Assembly: GCA_050013795.1 (NCBI GenBank)
Contig: JBEKEO010000220.1
Location: forward strand, 1 to 5,203
Direction of reading: 5' to 3'
Source of the DNA: CAWHOW01 sp050013795
GTDB lineage: Bacteria; Bacteroidota; Bacteroidia; Bacteroidales; CG2-30-32-10
Length of the DNA: 5,203 nt
Shown: piece by piece, positions 1-5,203 of the stretch
Numbering within the stretch: position 1 is the stretch's first letter
Layout: the number at the start of each line of letters is the position of its first letter
Position numbers and translations under genes: made by a program
The notes under the pieces: model-generated
What the model saw: the letters and a program-made list of their open reading frames with translations, nothing else
Told to the model about the DNA's origin: nothing
The model's database searches: none

Positions 1-273
1 AATACACTCTATACCCCAGTAATAATTATTAGTGTAAGTATAATAACTGATAAAAGGAGCTAATGTGAAATTCCTCGCCACTGTATATTCATAATCGATA
101 TGAAAAACAGGCATGGAATGCCCAACATACTTGTAATATCCTGAATACCCTCCATCTCCAATACCTATATTAAGTGTTTTCCCGTGATTTTCAGAAGGAG
201 TTACTTCCTGTGCATAGATATTAGAACTTAATACCGAGAGGAAGAATAACGATATAATAATTGACTTTTTCAT
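1..273 (-). CDS. Exported outer-membrane beta-barrel-like protein, N-terminal part (cut by window edge)
   Basis: This is an incomplete gene: 91 codons are visible from the ATG at 273 and the frame is still open at base 1. The protein begins MKKS, followed by a hydrophobic stretch (residues 5-17, rich in I, L, F and V) and then NIYAQE. This is a typical Sec signal peptide with probable cleavage after A21; the 'AQE' start of the mature protein is common in Bacteroidota. The mature part is rich in glycine, tyrosine and alternating hydrophobic residues, with segments such as LNIGIGDGGYSGYY, VFHIDYEYTVARNFTLAPFI and SYYTYTNNYYWG. This pattern suits transmembrane beta strands, and 'Y.. ..NFTLAPFISYY' resembles small Bacteroidota outer-membrane barrels. 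The true length is unknown. No clear ribosome binding site precedes the start, as is usual in this phylum. The gene lies 135 bases downstream of the AraC-type regulator on the same strand, so co-regulation is possible. Export is fairly certain; barrel identity is inferred. Confidence 0.75.
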   Translation of the reverse strand, partial: MKKSIIISLFFLSVLSSNIYAQEVTPSENHGKTLNIGIGDGGYSGYYKYVGHSMPVFHIDYEYTVARNFTLAPFISYYTYTNNYYWGIECI

Positions 274-294
274 GATGTTATGTTTTTTTAAATC

Positions 295-308
295 TCCGCA
301 AATGCGGA
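295..308. promoter_or_regulatory. Perfect short hairpin upstream of the exported-protein gene
   Basis: TCCGCA and TGCGGA form a perfect 6-bp stem around an AA loop, 22 bases upstream of the ATG at 273. Read toward that gene it is followed by an A-rich stretch, not a T tract, so it does not look like a terminator for the regulator gene. It may be a 5'-leader hairpin or a binding site. The function is unknown; only the symmetry is seen directly. Confidence 0.35.
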
Positions 309-313
309 AATGA

Positions 314-331
314 TGTGAATAAGTTATCACA
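314..331. promoter_or_regulatory. TGTGA-N8-TCACA dyad, possible transcription-factor operator
   Basis: Two perfect 5-bp arms, TGTGA at 314-318 and TCACA at 327-331, are separated by 8 bases. The arms equal those of the Crp/Fnr consensus, but the spacer is 8 rather than the usual 6, so a canonical Crp site is doubtful. The dyad lies 41 bases upstream of the exported-protein start. The TGTGAAT word recurs on the minus strand just after the AraC gene (within 390-401) and again within 1157-1168, so it may be part of a motif used by the local regulator. This is inference from position and symmetry. Confidence 0.3.
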
Positions 332-408
332 CTACAAAGGTCGGGAGATATAATAACGCGGGTATTACACAAAAGAAGATAAAAGTTACATCATTCACAC
401 ACCTGCGT

Positions 409-978
409 TCAGGCAGACAGGTTATCAAGCGTATTACGCCTTTTGTCTTTTAGTTGTTTGAAGAAGGTAGGTGTTAGTCCTGTAACTTTTTTGAACTGGT
501 TTGATAAATGGGCTACGCTGCTGAAATTTAGCCTGTAGGCTATCTCTGATATATTAAGTTCATTGTAGATTATCAGTTCTTTAGCCCGTTCAATTTTGTG
601 GGTGATAATGAAATGTTCAATAGTAATGCCGGTTGCTTCCGAAAAAATATTAGCGAGATATGTATAATTGTAATTTAATTTTTTAGCAAGGTATTCGGAA
701 AAATTTACTTTGATAGGTTCGTCGTCGGAATAATGTACCAACTCCAATATAGTGGTTTTTATTTTCTCAATCAGTATGGCTTTAGTATCGTCCATTAATT
801 CAAGCCCGGAGCAGTTCAAGCCTTTTTTTAATTCTTCCCTTTGTTCAGCAGTAATATTTTCCGTTATTTCAGCTTCACCCAATTCTACAGAAGTATAATG
901 AAGCCCCAGTTTCTTTAATTCAGATTTCACCACCCTTTTGCAGCGAAGAGACACCATGTATTTGATAAAGAGCTTCAT
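409..978 (-). CDS. AraC-family transcriptional regulator with HMA-like N-terminal domain
   Basis: A complete 189-aa DNA-binding regulator acting in the cytoplasm. The C-terminal AraC/XylS domain spans about residues 90-180. The first helix-turn-helix is around 93-131 (FSEYLAKKLNYNYTYLANIF), followed by the family-typical KIERAKELI (128-136). The second helix-turn-helix is around 141-176, with ISEIAYRLNFSSVAHLSNQF and then KKVTGLTPTFFK, the AraC signature. The N-terminal 80 residues are not a cupin. They run MKLFIKYMVSLRCKRVVKSE, then ELKKLG and a beta segment, and resemble the ferredoxin-like heavy-metal-associated (HMA) fold. The metal motif appears degraded: S10 stands where the first Cys of M-x-C-x-x-C would be, and C13 remains. 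M8 is an alternative start, but M1 gives the complete first strand and is preferred. The ligand and targets are unknown; the exported-protein gene 135 bases downstream is the nearest candidate target. The family call is firm, the HMA resemblance moderate. Confidence 0.93.
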   Translation of the reverse strand: MKLFIKYMVSLRCKRVVKSELKKLGLHYTSVELGEAEITENITAEQREELKKGLNCSGLELMDDTKAILIEKIKTTILELVHYSDDEPIKVNFSEYLAKKLNYNYTYLANIFSEATGITIEHFIITHKIERAKELIIYNELNISEIAYRLNFSSVAHLSNQFKKVTGLTPTFFKQLKDKRRNTLDNLSA

Positions 979-1019
979 GCTTATTTTCTCTTTTCCTTTT
1001 TTATCCTTTACTTCAAAAA

Positions 1020-1027
1020 CAAAATTA
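1020..1027 (-). promoter_or_regulatory. Bacteroidota-type -7 promoter box for the AraC-family gene
   Basis: On the minus strand this reads TAATTTTG, a perfect match to the Bacteroidota sigma-ABfr -7 consensus TAnnTTTG. It implies a transcript start near 1013-1017 and a leader of about 35-38 bases before the ATG at 978. No TTG-type -33 element is found at the usual distance; that position is occupied by the nearest CTTAAT half-site of the 1049-1087 array. This arrangement suggests activator dependence. Confidence 0.5.
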
Positions 1028-1048
1028 TAATCAAATAAAAAATCCTAT

Positions 1049-1087
1049 ATTAAGAAGAAATTAAGAATGGATTAAGAAGTGATTAAT
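1049..1087 (-). promoter_or_regulatory. Array of CTTAAT half-sites with an 11-bp period, upstream of the AraC-family promoter
   Basis: Read on the minus strand, CTTAAT occurs three times (starting at plus coordinates 1049, 1060 and 1071), each separated by exactly five bases. A fourth, imperfect ATTAAT at 1082-1087 keeps the same phase. Three of the spacers end in TT. One-helical-turn direct repeats with 5-base spacers are the usual binding architecture of OmpR/PhoB-type response regulators; the half-site resembles the enterobacterial PmrA box (C/T)TTAA(T/G)-N5, known from the literature. The proximal repeat sits where the -33 element should be, relative to the -7 box at 1020-1027. Outlying copies lie at 1142-1147 (same orientation) and 1194-1199 (inverted). 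The repeats are seen directly; the regulator is inferred and is not encoded in the window. Confidence 0.5.
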
Positions 1088-1093
1088 TTAATG

Positions 1094-1380
1094 ATGCAAT
1101 GGCTCATTAGCTTGAGGTTAAGAATAGGGATTATAAATAAAATTAAGGGAGATAATATCATTCACACAATTGAAAGGCAATTAAAAAACGCTTCTTAATG
1201 AAACCCTTTTATAGAAAATAGAATTGGTGAAGTAAGCAGCAGGCAGCGGCAGCAACTGACGAAATAGCTATAATAAGCACTACATCTATTATTTTTTTTC
1301 ACAACTTATACTTTTTAATTGTTTAATTATTTTTTACAAGCTTATTTGTTGCAATTTACTGATGCCGTTTTGCAGACTAC
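1094..1380. other. AT-rich intergenic DNA with no gene seen
   Basis: Between the repeat array and the left palindromic repeat I find no open frame longer than 35 codons and no RNA gene. It holds scattered extra ATTAAG-like words (1117-1125, 1142-1147, inverted at 1194-1199), one copy of a 12-base word shared with the sequence after the AraC gene (1157-1168), and T-rich runs near 1288-1300 and 1330-1337 with no convincing stem in front of them. Confidence 0.5.
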
Positions 1381-1381
1381 G

Positions 1382-1445
1382 ACAAACGATACTTCGTTTT
1401 GTTGCACTCGTCCGGAGACGAGCGCGAACTGGGGGCGAGCGCGAA
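1382..1445 (-). repeat. Left copy of REP-like palindromic repeat (two adjacent hairpins plus a partial duplicate)
   Basis: The core palindrome at 1404-1425 pairs GCACTCGTC with GACGAGCGC around a CGGA loop. On the minus strand the single imperfect pair becomes a G-U wobble, giving a 9-bp RNA stem. A second stem adjoins it at 1382-1402 (ACAAACGA against TCGTTTTGT, one bulge). The word CGAGCGCGAA is at 1419-1428 and again at 1436-1445, a 17-base step, with a further CGAGCG at 1452-1457. The minus-strand sequence of 1402-1429 matches the right repeat at 4896-4922 in 25 positions, interrupted only by a loop difference. The stem lies 36 bases past the stop codon of the large gene but lacks a following T tract, so a simple intrinsic terminator is not supported. 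It resembles REP elements mobilised by Y1 (RAYT) transposases; no such gene is present here. Confidence 0.7.
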
Positions 1446-1460
1446 ACTTAACGAGCGACA

Positions 1461-4400
1461 TCAAGTGGTATTACTATTATTAAATCTCCATTTAAAATAA
1501 TCTATAAGCTCTTTTCCATCAAGTCTTACAGAAGAGGAATGTCGTCTTATATAAAAATCCGAACACCTATTTCCATTTTCATCTTTTACTAAAAAAACTT
1601 CTTTTTCTGATTCATTAACTGTAATTACTAAAATATCCTTTTTTTCAATAGATTCAAATTTTATTGTAATTAATCCAAAGAAAGAATTTCCAATATATGT
1701 ATTAATAAATTCATCTAGTTTCAATCCTAACTCATCTCTACTTTGCGTTCCAATTTCTTCGTAATCGTTACTCAATCCAAGGAATTCTCCATCATCATTT
1801 ATACCTATAAATAGTTCTCCTCCCTTAGAATTAGCAAATGCAACTAATGTTTTCATGGAACTATGAATAATTCGCTTTTTTGCAACATTACCTTTCAAAT
1901 TCTCAATTTCAGACCTTGATTTTGAATCTGAATTATTTTGTAATTCAATAAACCTTTTGTTGCGATTTGCATCTAATATAGGTTTAATTAAAGATGATTT
2001 AAATTCAACTTTTTCAGATTCTTCATTCGATATTTTGGATCGAATTTGGGCTATTCTTTCTTTAAGATCTCTTTGTTTACGTTCATGTTCGTTATCAGAT
2101 AAATCAAATATACCATCTTTTAAATATTGATAAACTATTCTCAAATTCTTTAACATAAAGTCATCATCATTTTTTTCTGATAGAATTAAATTATTTGACA
2201 GAACAATTTTAGCTATTCGTTTTAAATTTACAACTTCTTCCGGTTCCTCCTTAAATAAATAATTTGTCAATATTTTGAATGAATCCATTGATATATTATT
2301 AAACTGTTGTAATATATCAAGGAAAAAGATTAATCTGTATACAGAAGGAAATTTTTCAATTGATTCAGTATTTTTAATAAGTTGCTTATATAATTCCATT
2401 GATTTGTTGATTACTGAGTCAACTTCGTTTTTTGAATTATGTGATAAAGCATCTTCAATATCTGACAGAATATCGAAATATCCAATGTATGTATTTAGAA
2501 AATATGATCGACTTGTTTGAATTGCAGAATAATAAATTTTTGCTAATTTCAAATACTTCATTTTCCCTTCGTAATCATATTGCAAATCTGAGAAGTACTC
2601 AAATAGATGGCCTTGTATATATAAACGTTTTTTAATTTCTGCTGAAATAGTAATTATTGATGTTCCTTCTCTTTCAAATTTATATATTTCTGGAGCAAAA
2701 ATTCTAAATAGTATTTTATTAAATTCTTTTTCATAGGTCGTACCTTGTAGATGTCTAAAGCTAAATTCAATTTTATTATCAATTGATTTATTTAAAATAT
2801 ATACGTAAAATTCTTCTCCAATTTCGAAAATTTCACTTAGAGGTACATCAATATGCAAATCAGCAATGTTGTTAATTCCTAATAGCCCTTCACCTGCAAA
2901 TGTTGTAAGAAATAAACCATAATTATTAATAGCTTTTACTTTTGATTTTATTATATCACCTACCTTTATCTTAGCAGTCAGAATATTTTCGAAATAATAT
3001 TCTTGTTGATTTGGATCGCATTCTTTTATCTGAATAGTATTAAAATTGTAAAAAGTTTCTACAACATAAACACTTAATATCATTTCACATGGTATTTCAC
3101 CATAATGCATTAATTTGCTAGTTAAAATGAAACTTTTAGATAAAATACAATTGATTCCTTTATAATCTCCAATAAAACCATACTTTTCTTTTTTAGTAAG
3201 TCGAACTCTTAAAACTATTTTATTTTCTTTGGCCCGTTTAATTTCCTTCCATTCTTCAATATCGGGTACTTTGATTGACATACCTAATTCACAGATAATT
3301 GCTTGAGAGATATATTTCAGGTCATTCAAATAAATAAGATACTCGTCTTTTAAAGAAACTAGTGGATCTATATTATTACTAAAATAAAATGATAACTTTA
3401 AACATTGTTTTTTCTCATTTTCTGATTCAAAATAAATTGATAAGTATTTATATAATTCACTTAGATAAAGACTTCTTCTTTCTTTCTCATCAATTAGATC
3501 TAAAAAATAAACTTGAAAAAGTATATATTTTAAAAAATGTTCTAAATCGGACATCTTGTTAAATTGAACTCGATTATATTTTCCAATCGTAAAATCAGTT
3601 TCTAATTCATCTTTTTTCAAGAAGCTCTTTTGATGTTCAATTGAACCTATCAACATATTCAATTCATTCAAGTCTATGGCGGAAGCACTTGTATCTTTTA
3701 TAATACCTTTTAATGAATTAAATAATTGTGTAAAATCAATTAATTCATTTTTATTGTATCTTAAGTAATATGCAGTAATTAATACTCTATCATTTATATC
3801 CCTTTGAGATTCAATATCAAATTTATTTGATTGAATAAGATCAAAGGCTATTCTCATTTTTAAAAATTTCTCAACAATTCTTTCTGATTTAATTTTTATT
3901 TTTGTTTTTGTTTCTTCTTTTTTAAAACTATCAAGTAAACCACTTTTTAAAATCCAATTTTCAATTTTCACTAATAAATCAATTGCTGAAATAGCATTTA
4001 TAAAATCAAATCGACTTACATAATCAAAAATTATTTCAGGTAAAACTTTGTTGCAATATGTGATTGCCCATAATGAGCTATTTGATTCATATTGTTTGTA
4101 CAGTTCAGAAATGTTGGAATTAGTTTTAACAAATTCCTTTAAATTGTAGAAAAACTTATTAATTATTAAATCGTCATCAAATAAAATATTTTCAATTTTA
4201 ACAAAGTAAGGATCAATAAAGTCTCTTTGTTCGAGTTTTAAGTATGAGCTGATTGAAACAATTCTACATTTTAATTTGTCAGGTTTAAATTTATGGCCAA
4301 ATTGACTTGCTAAGAGCGGTGTTTCATGAATACATCCATCAATTCCCTTTAAATTAATAACGTCAAATTTTCCGCCATTATTTAATATTTTCGTTTCTAT

Positions 4401-4844
4401 ACCTAAGAATTCAAAATCATAATCTTTATTAATTTCAAATTGAGGATGAGCATAATCTATATTTCTTAGAAATGGTTTGCCATACATAAATCCAATTACT
4501 CTACATAATAAGGTTTTTTTTGTAAATAACTCTTTCTTTTGCCATTTTAAACCGTCAACATAAATAATATTGTCAAAGCAATCAATCACACTTATTTTGT
4601 TCTTACCATTTCTAATATTAATTTCTTTGATTGGAAATTCTATTGTTTCTTCTAAATTATATCTTGGATGCTTTGGCTCAAAATATTCTTTATTCCTCTT
4701 TTTATCAAATTCAATATCACCGTTAATTGTTGTATTAATTATCAAATTATATTTATCATATATTCGAGTAGGTAAAGAATAAATTTTATCATTAACACAT
4801 ATATTAATTTCTGAATTTGTAATTTCTTTAACTATCCCAATCAT
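1461..4844 (-). CDS. Large OB/S1-helical-AlbA_2 (Schlafen-like) protein, putative RNA-targeting accessory or defence factor
   Basis: Complete 1127-aa cytoplasmic protein with no signal peptide or membrane segment. Beta-rich OB-like stretches occupy about residues 1-60, 82-130 and 144-220, a helical region 225-520, and another OB-like piece (KYGFIGDYKGINCIL) 545-608. A clear S1 RNA-binding domain covers 624-697 (KVGDIIKSKVKAINNYGLFL, then GEGLLGINNIAD). Helices fill about 700-915 and a charged linker 916-940. The C-terminus, 941-1113, is an AlbA_2/Schlafen domain (Pfam PF04326 family): E942-SEKV-E947-FK, then FANSKGGELFIGINDDGEFLGL (1003-1022), ending FYIRRHSSSVR (1097-1107). E942, E947 and D1017/D1018 align with the acidic triad of mammalian SLFN11/SLFN13 RNases, so RNA cleavage is possible; this is inferred. 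AlbA_2 proteins can instead bind nucleic acid or regulate transcription. The ATG at 4844 is the first start after an in-frame stop at 4878-4880; no Shine-Dalgarno is seen. The gene is much more AT-rich than the AraC gene, stands alone, and is flanked by inverted repeats, suggesting acquisition. The domain calls for S1 and AlbA_2 are firm; the biological role is open. Confidence 0.88.
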   Translation of the reverse strand: MIGIVKEITNSEINICVNDKIYSLPTRIYDKYNLIINTTINGDIEFDKKRNKEYFEPKHPRYNLEETIEFPIKEINIRNGKNKISVIDCFDNIIYVDGLKWQKKELFTKKTLLCRVIGFMYGKPFLRNIDYAHPQFEINKDYDFEFLGIETKILNNGGKFDVINLKGIDGCIHETPLLASQFGHKFKPDKLKCRIVSISSYLKLEQRDFIDPYFVKIENILFDDDLIINKFFYNLKEFVKTNSNISELYKQYESNSSLWAITYCNKVLPEIIFDYVSRFDFINAISAIDLLVKIENWILKSGLLDSFKKEETKTKIKIKSERIVEKFLKMRIAFDLIQSNKFDIESQRDINDRVLITAYYLRYNKNELIDFTQLFNSLKGIIKDTSASAIDLNELNMLIGSIEHQKSFLKKDELETDFTIGKYNRVQFNKMSDLEHFLKYILFQVYFLDLIDEKERRSLYLSELYKYLSIYFESENEKKQCLKLSFYFSNNIDPLVSLKDEYLIYLNDLKYISQAIICELGMSIKVPDIEEWKEIKRAKENKIVLRVRLTKKEKYGFIGDYKGINCILSKSFILTSKLMHYGEIPCEMILSVYVVETFYNFNTIQIKECDPNQQEYYFENILTAKIKVGDIIKSKVKAINNYGLFLTTFAGEGLLGINNIADLHIDVPLSEIFEIGEEFYVYILNKSIDNKIEFSFRHLQGTTYEKEFNKILFRIFAPEIYKFEREGTSIITISAEIKKRLYIQGHLFEYFSDLQYDYEGKMKYLKLAKIYYSAIQTSRSYFLNTYIGYFDILSDIEDALSHNSKNEVDSVINKSMELYKQLIKNTESIEKFPSVYRLIFFLDILQQFNNISMDSFKILTNYLFKEEPEEVVNLKRIAKIVLSNNLILSEKNDDDFMLKNLRIVYQYLKDGIFDLSDNEHERKQRDLKERIAQIRSKISNEESEKVEFKSSLIKPILDANRNKRFIELQNNSDSKSRSEIENLKGNVAKKRIIHSSMKTLVAFANSKGGELFIGINDDGEFLGLSNDYEEIGTQSRDELGLKLDEFINTYIGNSFFGLITIKFESIEKKDILVITVNESEKEVFLVKDENGNRCSDFYIRRHSSSVRLDGKELIDYFKWRFNNSNTT

Positions 4845-4895
4845 ATATGGAAAATTTAAATAATAATTTAATTGAAATTAAGCAATACCTTCCTC

Positions 4896-4922
4896 GTTCG
4901 CGCTCGTCTTAGACGAGTGCAA
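4896..4922 (+). repeat. Right copy of REP-like palindromic repeat, inverted relative to the left copy
   Basis: GCGCTCGTC (4900-4908) and GACGAGTGC (4912-4920) form a 9-bp stem with one G-T pair around a TTA loop. The blocks GTTCGCGCTCGTCT and GACGAGTGCAA are identical to the minus-strand sequence of the left copy, differing only in the loop (two bases here, three there). Looser similarity continues past the stem (AACAAAA and GTAT words in both). The repeat lies 51 bases upstream of the large gene's start codon, outside it, so the two copies bracket that gene as inverted repeats 3.4 kb apart. Confidence 0.7.
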
Positions 4923-4948
4923 TAACAAAAGTATAACAAAATTCTCAA

Positions 4949-4968
4949 AGCCATTGTACATTTTGGCT
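4949..4968. repeat. Short inverted repeat AGCCA / TGGCT
   Basis: A 5-bp perfect stem (4949-4953 with 4964-4968) around a 10-base loop, just outside the right palindromic repeat. It is weak on its own, could arise by chance, and shows no terminator-like T tract. It is recorded because it sits at the outer border of the flanking repeat. Confidence 0.2.
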
Positions 4969-5203
4969 GTTTTGTGAGCAAAAAAAAGCGCTAAAACGAT
5001 AAAACGGTAGAAATACTGATGTGTTGAATAAGGTTTAAGGTCGTGGAAGCGGGTTAAGGCAATAGTCAGTAGTCCATAAGATTAAAACTATTGACTTACA
5101 ACCTGTCTTGTTTGTGGGCAGGCAAAGGAAAATTTGGCGGGGGCGGCTTATGTGCTATTTTCTTTCCCAACCCGCGTCAGCATGCGAGGATGTGGCAAAC
5201 CAA
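4969..5203. other. Intergenic right end with no supported gene; GC-richer terminal 100 bases
   Basis: No convincing gene or RNA gene is seen. CAATAGT (5060-5066) and ACTATTG (5087-5093) form a perfect 7-bp inverted repeat with a 20-base loop. CCTGTC (5102-5107) and GGCAGG (5117-5122) form a 6-bp stem with one G-T pair. From about 5101 the composition rises to about half G+C by hand count, unlike the rest of the window, which may mark the edge of a different element or a repeat continuing beyond the window. A frame from ATG 5150 is open to the edge but too short to judge. Confidence 0.35.

Noticed and set aside
401..422. Nested inverted repeats (ACCTG/CAGGT and CCTG/CAGG) over the stop codon of the AraC-family gene
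   Set aside because: Short stems without a T tract; probably chance and not a terminator.
1091..1198. Small plus-strand open frame of 35 codons between the repeat array and the large gene
   Set aside because: No ribosome binding site, no recognisable motif, and its start overlaps the edge of the repeat array. It is too short to support alone.
1404..1425. Palindrome after the large gene as an intrinsic terminator
   Set aside because: The stem is good, but in the direction of transcription it is followed by CAACAAAACG and not a run of T. The same palindrome also occurs upstream of the gene, which points to a repeat element.
2275..2635. Two plus-strand open frames (81 and 67 codons) inside the large gene
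   Set aside because: They overlap the well-supported 1127-aa gene on the opposite strand, overlap each other, have no recognisable domain, and are expected by chance in AT-rich antisense sequence.
4570..4782. Plus-strand 70-codon hydrophobic open frame
   Set aside because: It lies antisense to the N-terminal coding part of the large gene. Its hydrophobic look follows from the complement of Lys/Asn/Glu-rich codons.
4851..4885. Promoter for the large gene
   Set aside because: Several partial matches to TAnnTTTG are present (for example at 4851-4858 and 4873-4880, minus strand), with a TTG at 4883-4885, but none combines a good -7 box with proper spacing, so I cannot choose one.
5150..5203. 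Plus-strand frame starting at an ATG and open to the right edge
   Set aside because: Only 18 codons are visible, with nothing to distinguish coding from chance.
1..5203. CRISPR arrays, tRNA or rRNA genes, transposase genes
   Set aside because: No regularly spaced identical repeats with spacers, no cloverleaf or rRNA-like segment, and no transposase-like protein was found on either strand.

Overview
The window looks like chromosomal DNA from a member of the Bacteroidota, most like the Sphingobacteriaceae or Chitinophagaceae (a judgement from memory of families, not a search). The evidence is AT-rich DNA, genes without clear Shine-Dalgarno sequences, a perfect Bacteroidota-type -7 promoter box (TAnnTTTG), a short exported beta-barrel-like protein with an 'AQE' signal-peptide end, and an AraC regulator of a type I associate with this phylum. 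All three supported genes are on the minus strand.

Left part (1-1100): the first 91 codons of an exported, probably outer-membrane, protein run off the left edge. Upstream of it, after a 135-base gap holding a TGTGA-N8-TCACA dyad and a small perfect hairpin, is a complete 189-aa AraC-family regulator with a degenerate heavy-metal-associated-like N-terminus. Its upstream region has a -7 box preceded by CTTAAT half-sites spaced exactly 11 bp apart. This is the layout expected of a promoter activated by an OmpR/PhoB-type response regulator, which is not encoded here.

Centre (about 1381-4922): one very AT-rich 1127-aa gene is bounded on both sides by the same palindromic, REP-like repeat in opposite orientations. 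The protein has OB-like beta-rich segments at the N-terminus, a helical middle, a recognisable S1 RNA-binding domain (about 624-697), a second helical region with a charged linker, and a C-terminal AlbA_2/Schlafen domain (about 941-1113). Both acidic positions of the Schlafen nuclease motif (E942, E947) and a downstream Asp pair (D1017/D1018) are present. I infer a self-contained RNA-binding, possibly RNA-cleaving, accessory protein. An anti-phage or stress role is plausible but not shown by the sequence.

Right part (4923-5203): no convincing gene. It holds two short inverted repeats and a GC-richer end of unlike composition. Low base composition, isolation from neighbours and the flanking inverted repeats together suggest that the large gene is an acquired cassette placed next to an ordinary regulator/outer-membrane gene pair.
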